DNA of 64,000 nucleotides from Cheilinus undulatus. Its lineage: Eukaryota > Chordata > Actinopteri > Labriformes > Labridae. The stretch lies in contig NC_054885.1 of the NCBI RefSeq assembly GCF_018320785.1, positions 4,848,921 to 4,912,920 on the forward strand. Reading direction: 5' to 3'. The position numbers and the translations under genes were made by a program. Within the stretch, counting starts at the first letter, position 1; every line of letters starts with the position of its first letter. Below the pieces are notes generated by a model. That model was not told the DNA's origin and did not search any database. It worked only from the letters and a program-made list of their open reading frames with translations. Shown here piece after piece: positions 12,701 to 22,742 of the stretch.

Positions 12701-15700
12701 CAGCTCTATTTCACAGGCTAAAAATGCAAAGATATGTGTATTATCCCCTTATTTAAATTTGTTGCATGGCTTGAAATAACCAAAGTAAAATAAGCAGCAA
12801 GTACAATTCATAAAATCAAATTTCCATTTCAAAGGTTAACCGCTGCAGGGATTTACATTTTTTATGTTTAGCTATTCTGCATTCTGGCAGTCTTCCTCAA
12901 CTTTATTAATTTTTATGGAAGTGACAGAGCTTGTTCATGGTCTTACTGCTCACTCTGCACAGTCCTTTTGCCTCTAAGGGTCAATGACCCATGATAGCAG
13001 TTAAGTGAAAGTGAGGAGTACCAATAAAACATGAAAAAACATATCATAAACAAAGTTATTGCAAATCACCTGACCAAGTACTACTCTTTTACTTACTTAA
13101 CAACCAAGTCATGCTTCAGTCATAATTTGCTTTCAAGGTGAGGAAAAGCTCTGTGTAGTAAATTTAAAGCATTGATTTGTATGTGGTCAGTACAGCTTAA
13201 TGAACACTTGGATGTAAGCAGAAAGAACCGATTTTAAATCTCAGTCAAGAAGAAAAAAAATAGCCCAGAATCAGCCTGTGCAATGCTAAGAACTAGAGCT
13301 TAATGTTTGGAAGAACAGCTGCACACCAGACAGTAACCCATGCTCATGAGAAAACTTCTTGTGCACGTTTGTGTTCTGATGAGAAAGTTTACAGGCTTTA
13401 CAGAAAGATTCATATTCTCAGAAGAGAGTTTTGCCTGCTTGAAAGAAATTTTCAGGTAATGACAGGACAATTTTAGGTTCAGAAAAGACTTTTTCAATGG
13501 CTTATGAGAAATATTTGTGTGCTCCTAAGAAGAATATGTCTTCACTAGAAAGTTTTGTGTTCATGAGAAAGTTTTGTGTGCTATGAGGAAGTTTTGTGTA
13601 AATGAGAAAGTTTTATGTATAATGAGAAAGTTTTATTGAGTCATAAGAAAGTTTTAAGGAGTCACAAGAAAGTTTTTTAGAGTCATAAGAAAGTTTTACT
13701 GAGTCATGAGGAAGTTTTATAGAGCAATGAGAAAGTTTTATGTGCTACAAGAAAGTTTTGTGTAAATGAGAAAGTATTATGTATAATGAGAAAGTTTTAT
13801 AGAGCCATGAGAAAGTTTTATGGAGTCATGAGGAACTTTTACTGATCCATGAGAAAGTTTTACTGACTTGTGATAAAGTTTTACCGAGTCGTTAGTAATT
13901 TTTATGTGGCTTTGAGAAAGTTTTACTAAATCAATAGAACGCTTTGTGTCTCATTTAGAGAGTTCAGTGTCATGAGAAAGTTTGAGGGCTTAAAAAAAAA
14001 GCTTAACATGTTAATGAGAAATTTTTATGTGTTCATGAGAAAGGTACATGTTATAAGAAAGTGTTATGTTCTCATATGACTGATTTGTGAACTCACAAAG
14101 AAAAGTTAGAGAAAGTTATGTTAACGATAAAGTTTAAGCATGTTGAGAAAGACTTCCATGCTTATGAGAAAGCATGGAAACACAGTATTAAAGATATTTT
14201 TTGCTCATGTCTTGCACAGACATCTGTTTGCATCAGTTTTCTGTGTACCAAAAGATTGCAGTTATGCAATTATGCATATTTGAAAGAAAGTTTTGTGTGC
14301 TCAGGAGAAAGTTTCTTTCAAACAAGAAACGCTTTGAGAAATCTTTTAGAAAGTTGCCAAGCTAAGCTAACCATTTTAAGCTCAGTGTACACATTTAACA
14401 AAGCCTAAGGTCTGCTTATTCTTCTTTTCACTATTGCATTAGCTCAAATCCTCGTCTTTTAATTTGATTTATGGTAATGTTGGAAGTTACTCTGGTCTGA
14501 CCTCTGACCCCCCTCCTGTCCTCTCTTTCTCCCCCTCCTCAGACCTGCTGAACCAGCGGCTTTACTGGGTGGACTCAAAGCTCCACACCCTCTCCAGTAT
14601 CGACGTTCAGGGCGGTGGTCGACACACCCTCATCATCGATGAACATAACCTGGCTCACCCTCTGGGTCTGACTGTGTTTGAGGTAGATCATTACCACCTG
14701 ATAAAATCCTGTCACGCATTCACCTGCAGCATGTTAAACACTACATACCATAAACTCTTCATAACACGTGTTCGTCTCCTCTGCTGCTGTAAATATTGAC
14801 TGTTTTTTTCTGCTCTTAGGAGAGAGTTTTCTGGACAGACGTCAGTAACAACGCCATCCTCAGTGCAAACAGGCTGACGGGTGACGACATTAGACCTGTG
14901 GCGGAGCATCTGTCATCACCAGAAGATATTATTCTGTACCACAACCTCAAACAGCCTGCTGGTAGGAGACAACCCCATCCACCATACTCACATCAGGGGA
15001 AAATTTCTCTTATATCAAGCAAAACATGGGAAGCTACATGTGTCCTTTTTGTCTATGGTGTCATTATTATTGCAAAACTCAAGAACTCAGATATTTGGCT
15101 CCCATTTTTCCATGCATGTACAAAACTTTATCTGCACACTCAAAATATATTTTTCTGCTCCTTGATTTTTTGGTGAACCAACCAATAGGGAACAGGAATA
15201 GGAGGGATCAATCATGTTTGCCCTGCCTGTTGTTCCTGTGCTTTTCAACAGGAGACATTTGCTTTGACCTCAATCAAGCCAAAAGTTTACTAGCATTGTC
15301 CACAAGCATCCAAACAATCATGTTGTTATTTTCTATGAACAAAACTGCATCAGTGGTGGCCAGATGCACCTGGATGTGCTGCGCTTAGGCACTTTACGCC
15401 ATTGCTCTATGCCAAGCACGGCCTGACGTGGCTGGTGGAGTGTCTTCCTGAGAGAACCGCTGTTTTTACATCTTGGCTGCCAGGTAGCAGCTATTAGAGC
15501 GTGCAAAAGAAGAGATTTAGCAAACAGCCCTGATAAAAACATATCAGACCACCTCCATGCTTCCACACAAAGTCTAAAGGATTACCACCTGGTATCTGAA
15601 GCCCAAAATGGATATGAATTCCTGTTACTTTTTGTCTAAACTGGGTATCAGTTTCATCAAAATGTAAACCAGCTGTAAGATCAGGTTTAATTTCCTAAAA

Positions 15701-18700
15701 TATCGAACTATTACTGTGGTAAAATGAAATATGCGTTGCACTTTGACCAGACTAACACTGGCACGTGTTTTCCATTGCAGGTAGAAACTGGTGCCAGGTA
15801 TCCGGCTGTGAGTTCATGTGTCTGGCAGCTCCACAGGTGGGCAGACATCCTCCAAAATACACCTGTGTTTGTCCAGATAACATGATGCTGGCTCGAGATA
15901 TGAGGACGTGTGTGCCTGGTATGTAAGAGATCAAAAGACGTGAAAGACAAAAACACAGTGGTATGATATGGACTAGAACATCATAACTTCTGTCTGTCTT
16001 TGTTTTTACCAGCTGTTCCGACACCTGAAGCCCCCACGGAGCCTCAAGCTCCTGAAGTCATCACGACTCCTCAACCAACAGAACCAGACACCACCACAGC
16101 CAAGCCTCAGATCAACACCACCCCTAAGGTCCAGGTCCAGACAACCACAGTGCCCATTAAGACCACCAGAGCTCCAACCAAGCCTCCCCTACGTACCACC
16201 AAAGCTCCTCTGAAGACCACCACACCTCAACCAAAGACCTCCCCACCAAAACCAGAAAAGTCCAAGACCGTCCAGACCACCACTGTGTCTCCAGTCACAA
16301 CTACAGGTAAAAACCACAGACTTTAATTTAAATCTTTGCCCTCCTTTATTATTTAAGCAAGCTGAGACGTTTAGTTTGTGTAGGAATACTCGAGTTAACC
16401 ATAAAGGCTAACCCTGTGAAACATGGTCAACTTTTGCTCTTTTGTAAACTGATCTGTGTTTTCCCTCCACTGATATAACCAGCAGGGTGTTTTTTGAGGA
16501 CACAGCTGACGTCTTATGTACACAGTCTATACGTTTTTGGGTCAGTGGGGTATTTCATTGAAAACAAGCAGAGAGGTCTTTTGAGTGCATTGCCCCCTGC
16601 TGACATTCACTCTAGCGGTATATATGATTAACTCCTTCTCTGGTTTTACCTCCTTCCAGAATCCAAACCGGATTTTGCAGCAGTTATCCCCAGTACTGCA
16701 TCCACTACCCCGCTGGCTCTCTATATCATCTTACCTCTTGGTGAGCAGCATTAGACGTCACCTTTACCCAGATAAAAATAAACAATATAACAGCATCTTA
16801 AATTTGTAATGTCTCTCTTCTGCAGCGATTGTTTGCATTGTTGCTGTCGGAGGAGTGCTGCTATGGAGGAACTACAGACTCAAGAACACCAACACAATTC
16901 ACTTTGACAACCCCGTCTATCAGAAAACCACAGAGGACCAGGTTCACATTTGGAGGAGCCACAGCCCTGATGGTTACTGCTACCCAAAAGTGAGTAAAAA
17001 CCTGAGTGAACAGCCAGATATGTTAGCCAAAGTCAGATCACTGAGTGGCTGCAGTCAAAACTGGACTTTTAAAATACAACATGCTAGACCAGTGTTAACA
17101 TGTGACTCTTGAGCCACATGTGGCTCTTTTGTGCCTTAATTTGAAATATTATTCCCCCAGAAAACCTTAAAAAGGGGGAAACTTTGACTTCAGGAATCAT
17201 GCATTGCAAGTCACAAGTCAGTTTATTTCCCTCACTTATACAGTAGGCTTTAATTGTCAAACTTAATTGTCAAGCCTTTATTTTTTTCTGTATATTTCCA
17301 TTGCCCTTATTTGTAATTTTTTGCCCCTTTTTTCCTTTTTTTGACAATTTAATTAATTTCTGCCACTTGTTTACAGTTTTTGCTGCTCCTTGCCTATGTT
17401 TTTATTTGTAATTTTTCCCCTTTTTGCCATTTCCTGCCACTTTTCACCCGTTTAAGCTGCATTTTTGCTCATTTTTCATAACTTTTTGCTTATTTTCGTC
17501 CCTGTTCTCTAATTCTTTGCTTCATTTTTCCTGCTTTTTGATCATTTTTGCCACTTGTAACTCACTTTTTCTTCACGTCTTACCCATGTCCTGCCACTTT
17601 TTGCCCATTTTTACCACCTTATACTAATTATTATTGCCACTTTGACCATATCCTGCCACTTTGCATCCATTTAAGCTGCATTTTTCCAATTAAATGCCAC
17701 TTTTTTCTAATTTTTCCTAACTTTTTACTCATTTAAGTCACTTTTCACTATTGCTATTGCTATGTTTTTCCAGCTTTTTGACCATTTTCGCCACCCATTA
17801 CTCACTTCTTTGTCACTTCTGACCCACTTTTGTGACTCTCTGCCTTTTTTTTCGCCAGTTTTCTACCCATGTTGCCACTTTTCAGGCATTTTAAGCATAT
17901 TTTGTGCCTTTTTATCCATTTTTGCCACCTTACACTTATTATTATTATGGCAACTTTAAACACTTCCTGCCACTTTTCACCAATTTAAGCTGCCTTTTGC
18001 CATTTAATGCCCCTTTTTGCTAATTTTCCCCAACTTTTTGCTGCCTTTTGCTAATTTTACTCACTTTTCAATAATTTTTTGCTTTGTTTTTCCTGCTTTT
18101 TGATCATTTTTGCCACCCATAACTCACTTTTTTTGTCACTTTTAACCTATTTTTTGCTAATTTCTGCCCTTTCTTGATAATTTTGTCTCCAGTATGCCAC
18201 TTTTCACTCATTTTAGGCCATTTTCAGCTTATTTTGCCCCTTTTCATCCATTTTTGCCACTTTTTGACCATTTTTACCACCTTGAACTTATTTTTATTGC
18301 CACTTTTCACCACTTAGGTCGTGGCTCTTGCAAAGGCAGTTTTCAACAATTTGGCTCTTTGGTTGAGCAGGGTTGAGTAACACTGTGCTAGATGGACTGA
18401 AATGGTAGCAAATGAAATGCCCTTAAGTCTGATGAGCCGAATGAGGCAAGCCAACCGGAAGTGCATTCATCTCTATGGGAATCATCTTCGCTGTTTGAAA
18501 TATATTTATCCATTTAAGTGAAAGTTAAAGGCATTATAAGATAAGACAAACAGGCAGGCCAACTTCTGCACTTACTTCCTGGCATGCAATTTTAGTCCTT
18601 TTTTGTCTTCGTAATTTCTCCTGCACATATCCCAAGCTACTGAATGCAAATGTCCTCTGCCCATGACTTCAGGTAGCTTCTATCAGCTTTCTTTGCATCT

Positions 18701-20196
18701 TTGAGAAAGTGCAATACCTTGCTCCATTTCTAGTCAGTCTTTTTAGTTCCACTGCACATGTTCAGGTCTGTCTCTGGCACACAACTCCACTCAACTTCAC
18801 ATAGTAAGCGCCAGGTCTATTTCCAGTGAAGGCTACAGCCAAATCACAACAATGCACGTAGAGTAGATTGATTCCAACAGGAAGAAGAATGTGCAGCTTC
18901 AAGCTTCAAATGCATGGACTCCTGATAGTAAATCACCACTACATTAACAATATGGAGAGGCAGCTGGCTGCAGACATCCATAAATGCAGATGCCATCTGT
19001 ACCCATCCTGACTACAGAGTTATCAGTTAAAAACTTGTAATTGATCATAAACATGGATATATGATGTGTATATTTAGTAATGAGGATTTAATTTGAACTA
19101 GCATCCAGTTAGCTAGGGGAAAAATACAGATATGTAAACGACTGACAAAGATGTTCAACTTGACTTTAGCCATTTTATAAGATAAATTGTAACTGCTGTT
19201 TGTTGGTCATAGATATCCAAATTGATCACAAACATTGCAGTTCAATAATTTCAACTCTAAAAATGTATTGACTCTTAAACTTGTAAAATTATGCAAAGGA
19301 GTGTTTATGGATGTCTGATGTCTGCAGCCTGCATTCTTGATTTTATGTCTCAACCTGTAGCACAAGCTACAGGGTCTGGTTAGTCAGTGGGTCATAGAAC
19401 GCCATTGTTAAAGAAAAGTTATCTTTTGGGGGGAAAATACCACCGGACATGAAACCTCACATCATTTCTATAAAATATGGACATTTTTCATTTTTAACGT
19501 ACTCAGTTGAAGCCAAAATGAGATGATAGTGCGTGCACCATAGGTCACAGTGCAGGTGGAGTATGTGGAAATTCAGGGTAACACACCTTTCTAATGCAGT
19601 CTGAGATCATTTTCAGTTTTTAGTTTCTAGTCACACATTTCTCATTTTTTTGTACTCTTTTTTTTGGTTGTTTTCCAGTTTGTTCTTTGTTTCCATCTCT
19701 CTTTATCTGTTTCTCATTTTTCATTTACATTTAAAAAATAGTTTTCAAATAAAAAACAACCAGAAACAGAGAATGTAAAATGAAAAACAGAAAACAAACA
19801 GTTGGTTTTGTTTATGTTTTTTAAATTTTTTTCTTTTTCTTCTTGTCTATGTATTTGTTATACAACAGTTAGCTGCTTGCTGACTTGTTAGCAAGGTCAG
19901 GAGAAAGCAATCCAGTAGCTGAAAGGGGGCACATCCCCACCTCTACTTAACCCACGTACTGAGACCATGGCAGGGGTCTAGTTAAATAACGTAGAGCGAT
20001 AACCATAGCTGACCTAAACCGTGCACATAAACGTGCTCTCACCTTTGTAACAGAATTCCTCCCTCAGAAGCCCCATTTATTTATTCTACATGAAGCATAT
20101 TGTGTCTAATGTCCACATTTGTTTCTTCTCTCCTATCAGAGACAAGCTGTGAGCCTCACTGAAGAGGCAGACAACCCAGCCTTCACAGAAAACTGA
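7287..20196 (+). CDS. ldlr: Low-density lipoprotein receptor, exons 2-18 (5' partial)
   Basis: Single-pass endocytic receptor that takes up apoB/apoE lipoproteins. Exons: 7287-7412, 7518-7640, 7751-8131, 9438-9560, 9671-9793, 9937-10056, 11316-11441, 11805-11976, 12064-12291, 12549-12667, 14543-14682, 14820-14961, 15781-15918, 16013-16306, 16660-16740, 16826-16989, 20140-20196. All junctions are GT-AG and the frame stays open to TGA (about 885 codons without exon 1). Exons 3-13 have the same lengths as I recall for human LDLR (123, 381, 123, 123, 120, 126, 172, 228, 119, 140, 142). Domain order is seven LA repeats, EGF-A, EGF-B, a YWTD propeller, EGF-C, an O-glycosylation region, a membrane segment and an FDNPVY tail. 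Seven rather than eight LA repeats favours LDLR over VLDLR. The signal-peptide exon was not found and is probably upstream or hidden in 1-7286. Which teleost ldlr paralogue this is cannot be decided here. Confidence 0.97.
8132..9437 (+). other. ldlr intron 4
   Basis: A 1.3-kb intron between donor GTAAGT at 8132 and acceptor CTTCTAG ending at 9437. I see no second gene, no clear tandem repeat and no recognisable transposon ends in it. Confidence 0.6.
10408..10969. mobile_element. MITE with internal CACATTTGCAGATCTGTG tandem units (ldlr intron 7)
   Basis: The right end TTGCAAATAGTTTTGCTACA...AATAGCTCC closely matches the element in kri1 intron 9 (42427-42950). A related internal end lies at about 10627-10663, so this is probably two partial copies joined. 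The interior has 18-bp-type repeats (CACATTTGCAGATCTGTG) on both sides of a shared unique core, 10665-10830. No coding capacity. Superfamily is not determined. Confidence 0.75.
11515..11650. mobile_element. DNA-transposon fragment in ldlr intron 8
   Basis: The stretch including GATGTGCAAGTGACCCATGC and the following cytosine-rich segment resembles, from memory, the internal part of a fish element whose ends start AATTCCAAAAAAGTTGGGAC; ends of that type occur at 25374 and 27784 in this window. Assignment rests on recall, so it is tentative. It does not interrupt an exon. Confidence 0.4.
12668..13360 (+). other. Left part of ldlr intron 11
   Basis: Starts with the GTAAAC donor after exon 11. 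AT-rich, no gene and no clear mobile-element ends seen before the tandem array that fills the rest of the intron. Confidence 0.5.
13360..14340. repeat. Degenerate ~20-25-bp tandem array, ATGAGAAAGTTTTATG type (ldlr intron 11)
   Basis: Dozens of imperfect units combine ATGAGAAAGTTTT or ATAAGAAAGTTTT with short linkers (GAGTC, TGTGCT, TGTAA). The GAAAGTTTT core is conserved while linker length and sequence drift. It fills most of the 1.9-kb intron 11 with no effect on the flanking exons. Strand composition is purine-rich. Confidence 0.85.
14962..15780 (+). other. ldlr intron 13
   Basis: Between donor GTAGGA and acceptor TTTCCATTGCAG. No gene or clear mobile element recognised. Confidence 0.5.
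16013..16306 (+). other. ldlr: ldlr exon 15: expanded O-glycosylation region
   Basis: A 294-nt exon encoding about 98 residues, very rich in Thr, Pro and Lys, with repeated KTTxxP-like and TKPP words. The human exon is 171 nt as I recall, so this stalk is about 40 residues longer. Clustered Thr/Ser with Pro fits heavy O-linked glycosylation next to the membrane. The length gain looks like slippage or duplication of ACC/AAG-rich codon runs. Confidence 0.9.
17090..18385. mobile_element. hAT-like element carrying a T-rich tandem array (ldlr intron 17)
   Basis: Starts CAGTGTTAACATGTGACTCT and ends TGAGTAACACTG. Both ends also contain GGCTCTTT/TGGCTCTT blocks. Flanking 8-mers TGCTAGAC (17082-17089) and TGCTAGAT (18386-18393) match at 7 of 8. 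About 1 kb of the interior is a degenerate array of TTTTTGCCACTTTT, TTTGACCATTTTTGCC and similar words, the reverse complement of the A-rich arrays elsewhere. No transposase frame. Confidence 0.85.
18394..20139 (+). other. Right part of ldlr intron 17
   Basis: No gene seen. Around 19600-19860 there is an A/T-rich imperfect inverted region (runs of TTTTCATTT and AAAATGAAAAAC). The acceptor for exon 18 (TTCTCTCCTATCAG) ends at 20139. Confidence 0.5.
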
Positions 20197-20462
20197 AAAC
20201 AGGCCAAGGAGAGTGGGAAGACGAGCCTTGATGATAAGCTACTTTAGAGGTCCTTTTTGCATTTTTACCTCACACTGCACAAAGAAGGGAGTCAAAGCCA
20301 GGACCAGAGAAACCATTATATCCTCACAGAGAAGCAAGTGCTCTACAGTGAAGAAACCAGGGTGACCAAATTGCACATTTTACTTCTATCAGGTTAACAA
20401 TGTATTCCTCAACAAATCATACCAAATCAGCAGACAATCTAGCCTTTTTACTTTGTATAACT

Positions 20463-20845
20463 GTGATTCTGATGATATTTTATTGGGGGACTGTTAAAGC
20501 CACTATTTGTCTTCTTTTTTCGTACGCCAGTTCAGCTGAGCTCTTTATCACACAACTGTGAATTTTCTTTGACTTTAGAGAGGTAGAATTCACAAATGAT
20601 TGTTGTAAATATCTCTTTTTGTTATTTTTGTAGGTTCATGGTACAATATTAACTGCCTTCCTGACTATGTAAGTTTCTAAATGCTATACATGATGCTGTA
20701 GCTAGTTACCTGTTAGCGTTGCTAACTTTGAAAAGGAGGGAAACAGAAGATTTAAGTTTCGTCTTCACCAATCAGTTTGGTTCGGTTCATTACAGTTTGG
20801 TATGGGAAATCTTCTTGTGTTTCCGCAGCAAACCATTCCCTTTAA
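20463..20845. repeat. Diverged direct repeat, copy A
   Basis: Shares ordered blocks with 21584-21958: GATTCTGATGAT, GTACGCCAGTT, TATCACACAACTGTGAA, GGTACAATATTAACTGC, TTGAAAAGGAGGGAAACA, CACCAATCAGTTT and CAGCAAACCAT. The two copies are about 1.12 kb apart in the same orientation and differ by substitutions and small indels. Confidence 0.85.
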
Positions 20846-21583
20846 GATCGGCGGAGGTGTTAGCCTAATTGCTGTGGCGGTTACATAATAGCAGGGCATC
20901 GTAATTCTAAGAAAGTCTGGACCTCCAAGGTCGCCCATGGGTGTTTTCAAGCAGTGTGGTTCCAGAAGTAAAATTCCCCTTCATTTTCTCCATCGAGGAT
21001 TTGATTATCAGCCATATTGTTGGAAGTTTCCAAGTCAGACTTACCGAAAACAACCTGAGAGTAAAACGATGATACATACTCCTGTAGAAGGCAAAAGTTT
21101 GCAAGTTATCAACTCCTTTTTAAGAAAATCATAGTTTAATCTTGATCTCAGCCAGAAAATACTACAACACCCACAATGCATTGGTGTCACAATGACGTCT
21201 CTAATGGGTGGGGTCTCAGGTTACTGTGAAAATGTCTAGCAAGCCCATGAACCAAGGCTGTCAACTATTGATGACAAACTATGACATGTGACATTATCAT
21301 TAAAAATGTAGTCACTACAATAGAGATACTTGTCGATAAAGGTTAACTCTATGGTTTCAAAACAAATAAAATGAATCCCAATGGATTGTGGGTTACGTAG
21401 TTTCAGGTATGGTTCTACTGAACAGTAGCCACTAGCTAGTTATTTCTATCAACATCAAATTTCGGTCAGTAATCTCTTAGCGTTTTTTACGTATAAATAA
21501 AATTTCCGATCATTGTGGTTATGATCAACATTGGATTTAACATCCTTAAAGGGAGTATAGATTTTTAGCATTATTTTTCTTTG

Positions 21584-21958
21584 GGATTCTGATGATTTGA
21601 CTGGAAAAACTGTAAAAGCCACTGTGTGTCTGTTTTTGTGTACGCCAGTTTAACTGAGCCCATTATCACACAACTGTGAAATTTTAGAGACGGAGAATTC
21701 ACAAATGAGTTTTTTTTCTAAATATATATATTTTTGTTATTTTTGTAGATTAATGGTACAATATTAACTGCTTTCTTAAACTCTGAAAACTCTAAATGCT
21801 TGGCTCTAGCTGGTCAGCTGCTAGCCTAGCTAACGTTGAAAAGGAGGGAAACATGAGATATAAGGTCTGTCTCCACCAATCAGTTTAGTTTGGTTCAGTA
21901 CAGTTTGGTATGGGAAACCCTGATCTTGCTTGTGTCTCCACAGCAAACCATACCCTTA
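21584..21958. repeat. Diverged direct repeat, copy B
   Basis: Second copy of the block at 20463-20845. The GTTTGG...CAGCAAACC end and the GTACCGTAACAG and AACGGTACGG words that follow to about 22080 resemble a fish dispersed DNA repeat, so the pair may be two insertions of one family rather than a local duplication. Confidence 0.85.
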
Positions 21959-22711
21959 TAGGTCCACATTGGACGTCTTTTGACTAATCAAGGGACTGAC
22001 TCTAAACCCCACCGTTTAGTCAGATAAGTACCCTTTGTACCGTAACAGAAGGGTGCCAGAAAAGAAGAACGGTACGGATCAGTTATTCACCAGTAAAATT
22101 ATGGAACCTGTTACCAAATTTAACTGCGTGCTGTACTGTAGCAGACTAAACCAGACTGCTTGGAGGAGACTTACCGAGTGTGCCTGACTCTGTCCCAATG
22201 CAACAAAAACTGGACAAGGAAATAAAACATAAAGCCAAGCATTATAAATGTTAAACAGCTACATTTGTGGTTTTATTCAGTAATGTTTAAACAAGATTTA
22301 ACATTCTATGACACAAATTCTGTAGGTTTTCTTGTTTTTGTTACTTTAAGACAACGTCGGGCAACTTAATTGTTGATTTTCATGCTAAGCTATGCTACCC
22401 TGTTTCTTGCTTCATGTACATATCTAAAAGACGGACGTAAAAATGGCATCATACAGCTCATCAAAATGAGCTAATCCGCTCACTTTTTAAATTTTTATAC
22501 TCTTCATTTGACCGCAAAGCTGTAGGAGAAAGCTAACAAACGTTAGCACGTCACGTTAGCATGAAAATATTTCAAGTAAACACCAGCATGAAATGGCCAA
22601 ATAGTATCAATCATGATAAGTGGTCTAGGCTCTGAGAAGAAAATTACATATTCAAAAGTGAATTTTGAATTTTGTTGCTGGTAGATTTAGTTTCATCTGG
22701 ACAAAGCCAGG

Positions 22712-22742
22712 CTAGCTAGCTAAGCTAAGCTAAGCTAAGCTA
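22712..22742. repeat. Microsatellite (GCTAA)n
   Basis: CTAGCTAGCTAAGC followed by further TAAGC units, about four perfect pentamer copies, inside the probable ldlr 3' UTR. Confidence 0.9.

Larger units (their letters stand above)
9937..15918 (+). other. ldlr: ldlr EGF-precursor homology domain
   Basis: Exon 7 encodes EGF-A (begins [14 protein letters not shown]), exon 8 the Ca2+-binding EGF-B (begins [13 protein letters not shown]), exons 9-13 the six-bladed YWTD beta-propeller and exon 14 EGF-C. Propeller blades show IYWSD, LYWTD, IYWTD, LYWVD and VFWTD. This domain drives ligand release at endosomal pH; EGF-A is the PCSK9 contact surface in mammals. EGF-A keeps residues equivalent to human His306, Asp310, Tyr315 and Leu318 but has Tyr where human has Asp299. 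Exon 14 is 138 nt, against 153 nt recalled for human, so EGF-C is five residues shorter. Confidence 0.93.
16660..20196 (+). other. ldlr: ldlr membrane segment and cytoplasmic tail (exons 16-18)
   Basis: Exon 16 and the start of exon 17 encode the hydrophobic segment [19 protein letters not shown]. The tail begins with LWRNYRLKN and carries FDNPVYQ, the clathrin-coated-pit internalisation motif bound by ARH/LDLRAP1 and Dab2. Exon 18 encodes [18 protein letters not shown] and stop. The human tail ends soon after RQMVSLEDD, so the NPAF-containing end is an extension. Exon 17 and exon 18 are separated by a 3.15-kb intron containing a transposon. Confidence 0.93.

Noticed and set aside
7287-20196. 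VLDLR or LRP8 instead of LDLR
   Set aside because: Seven LA repeats in the 1-1-3-1-1 exon pattern and matching exon lengths fit LDLR; VLDLR has eight.
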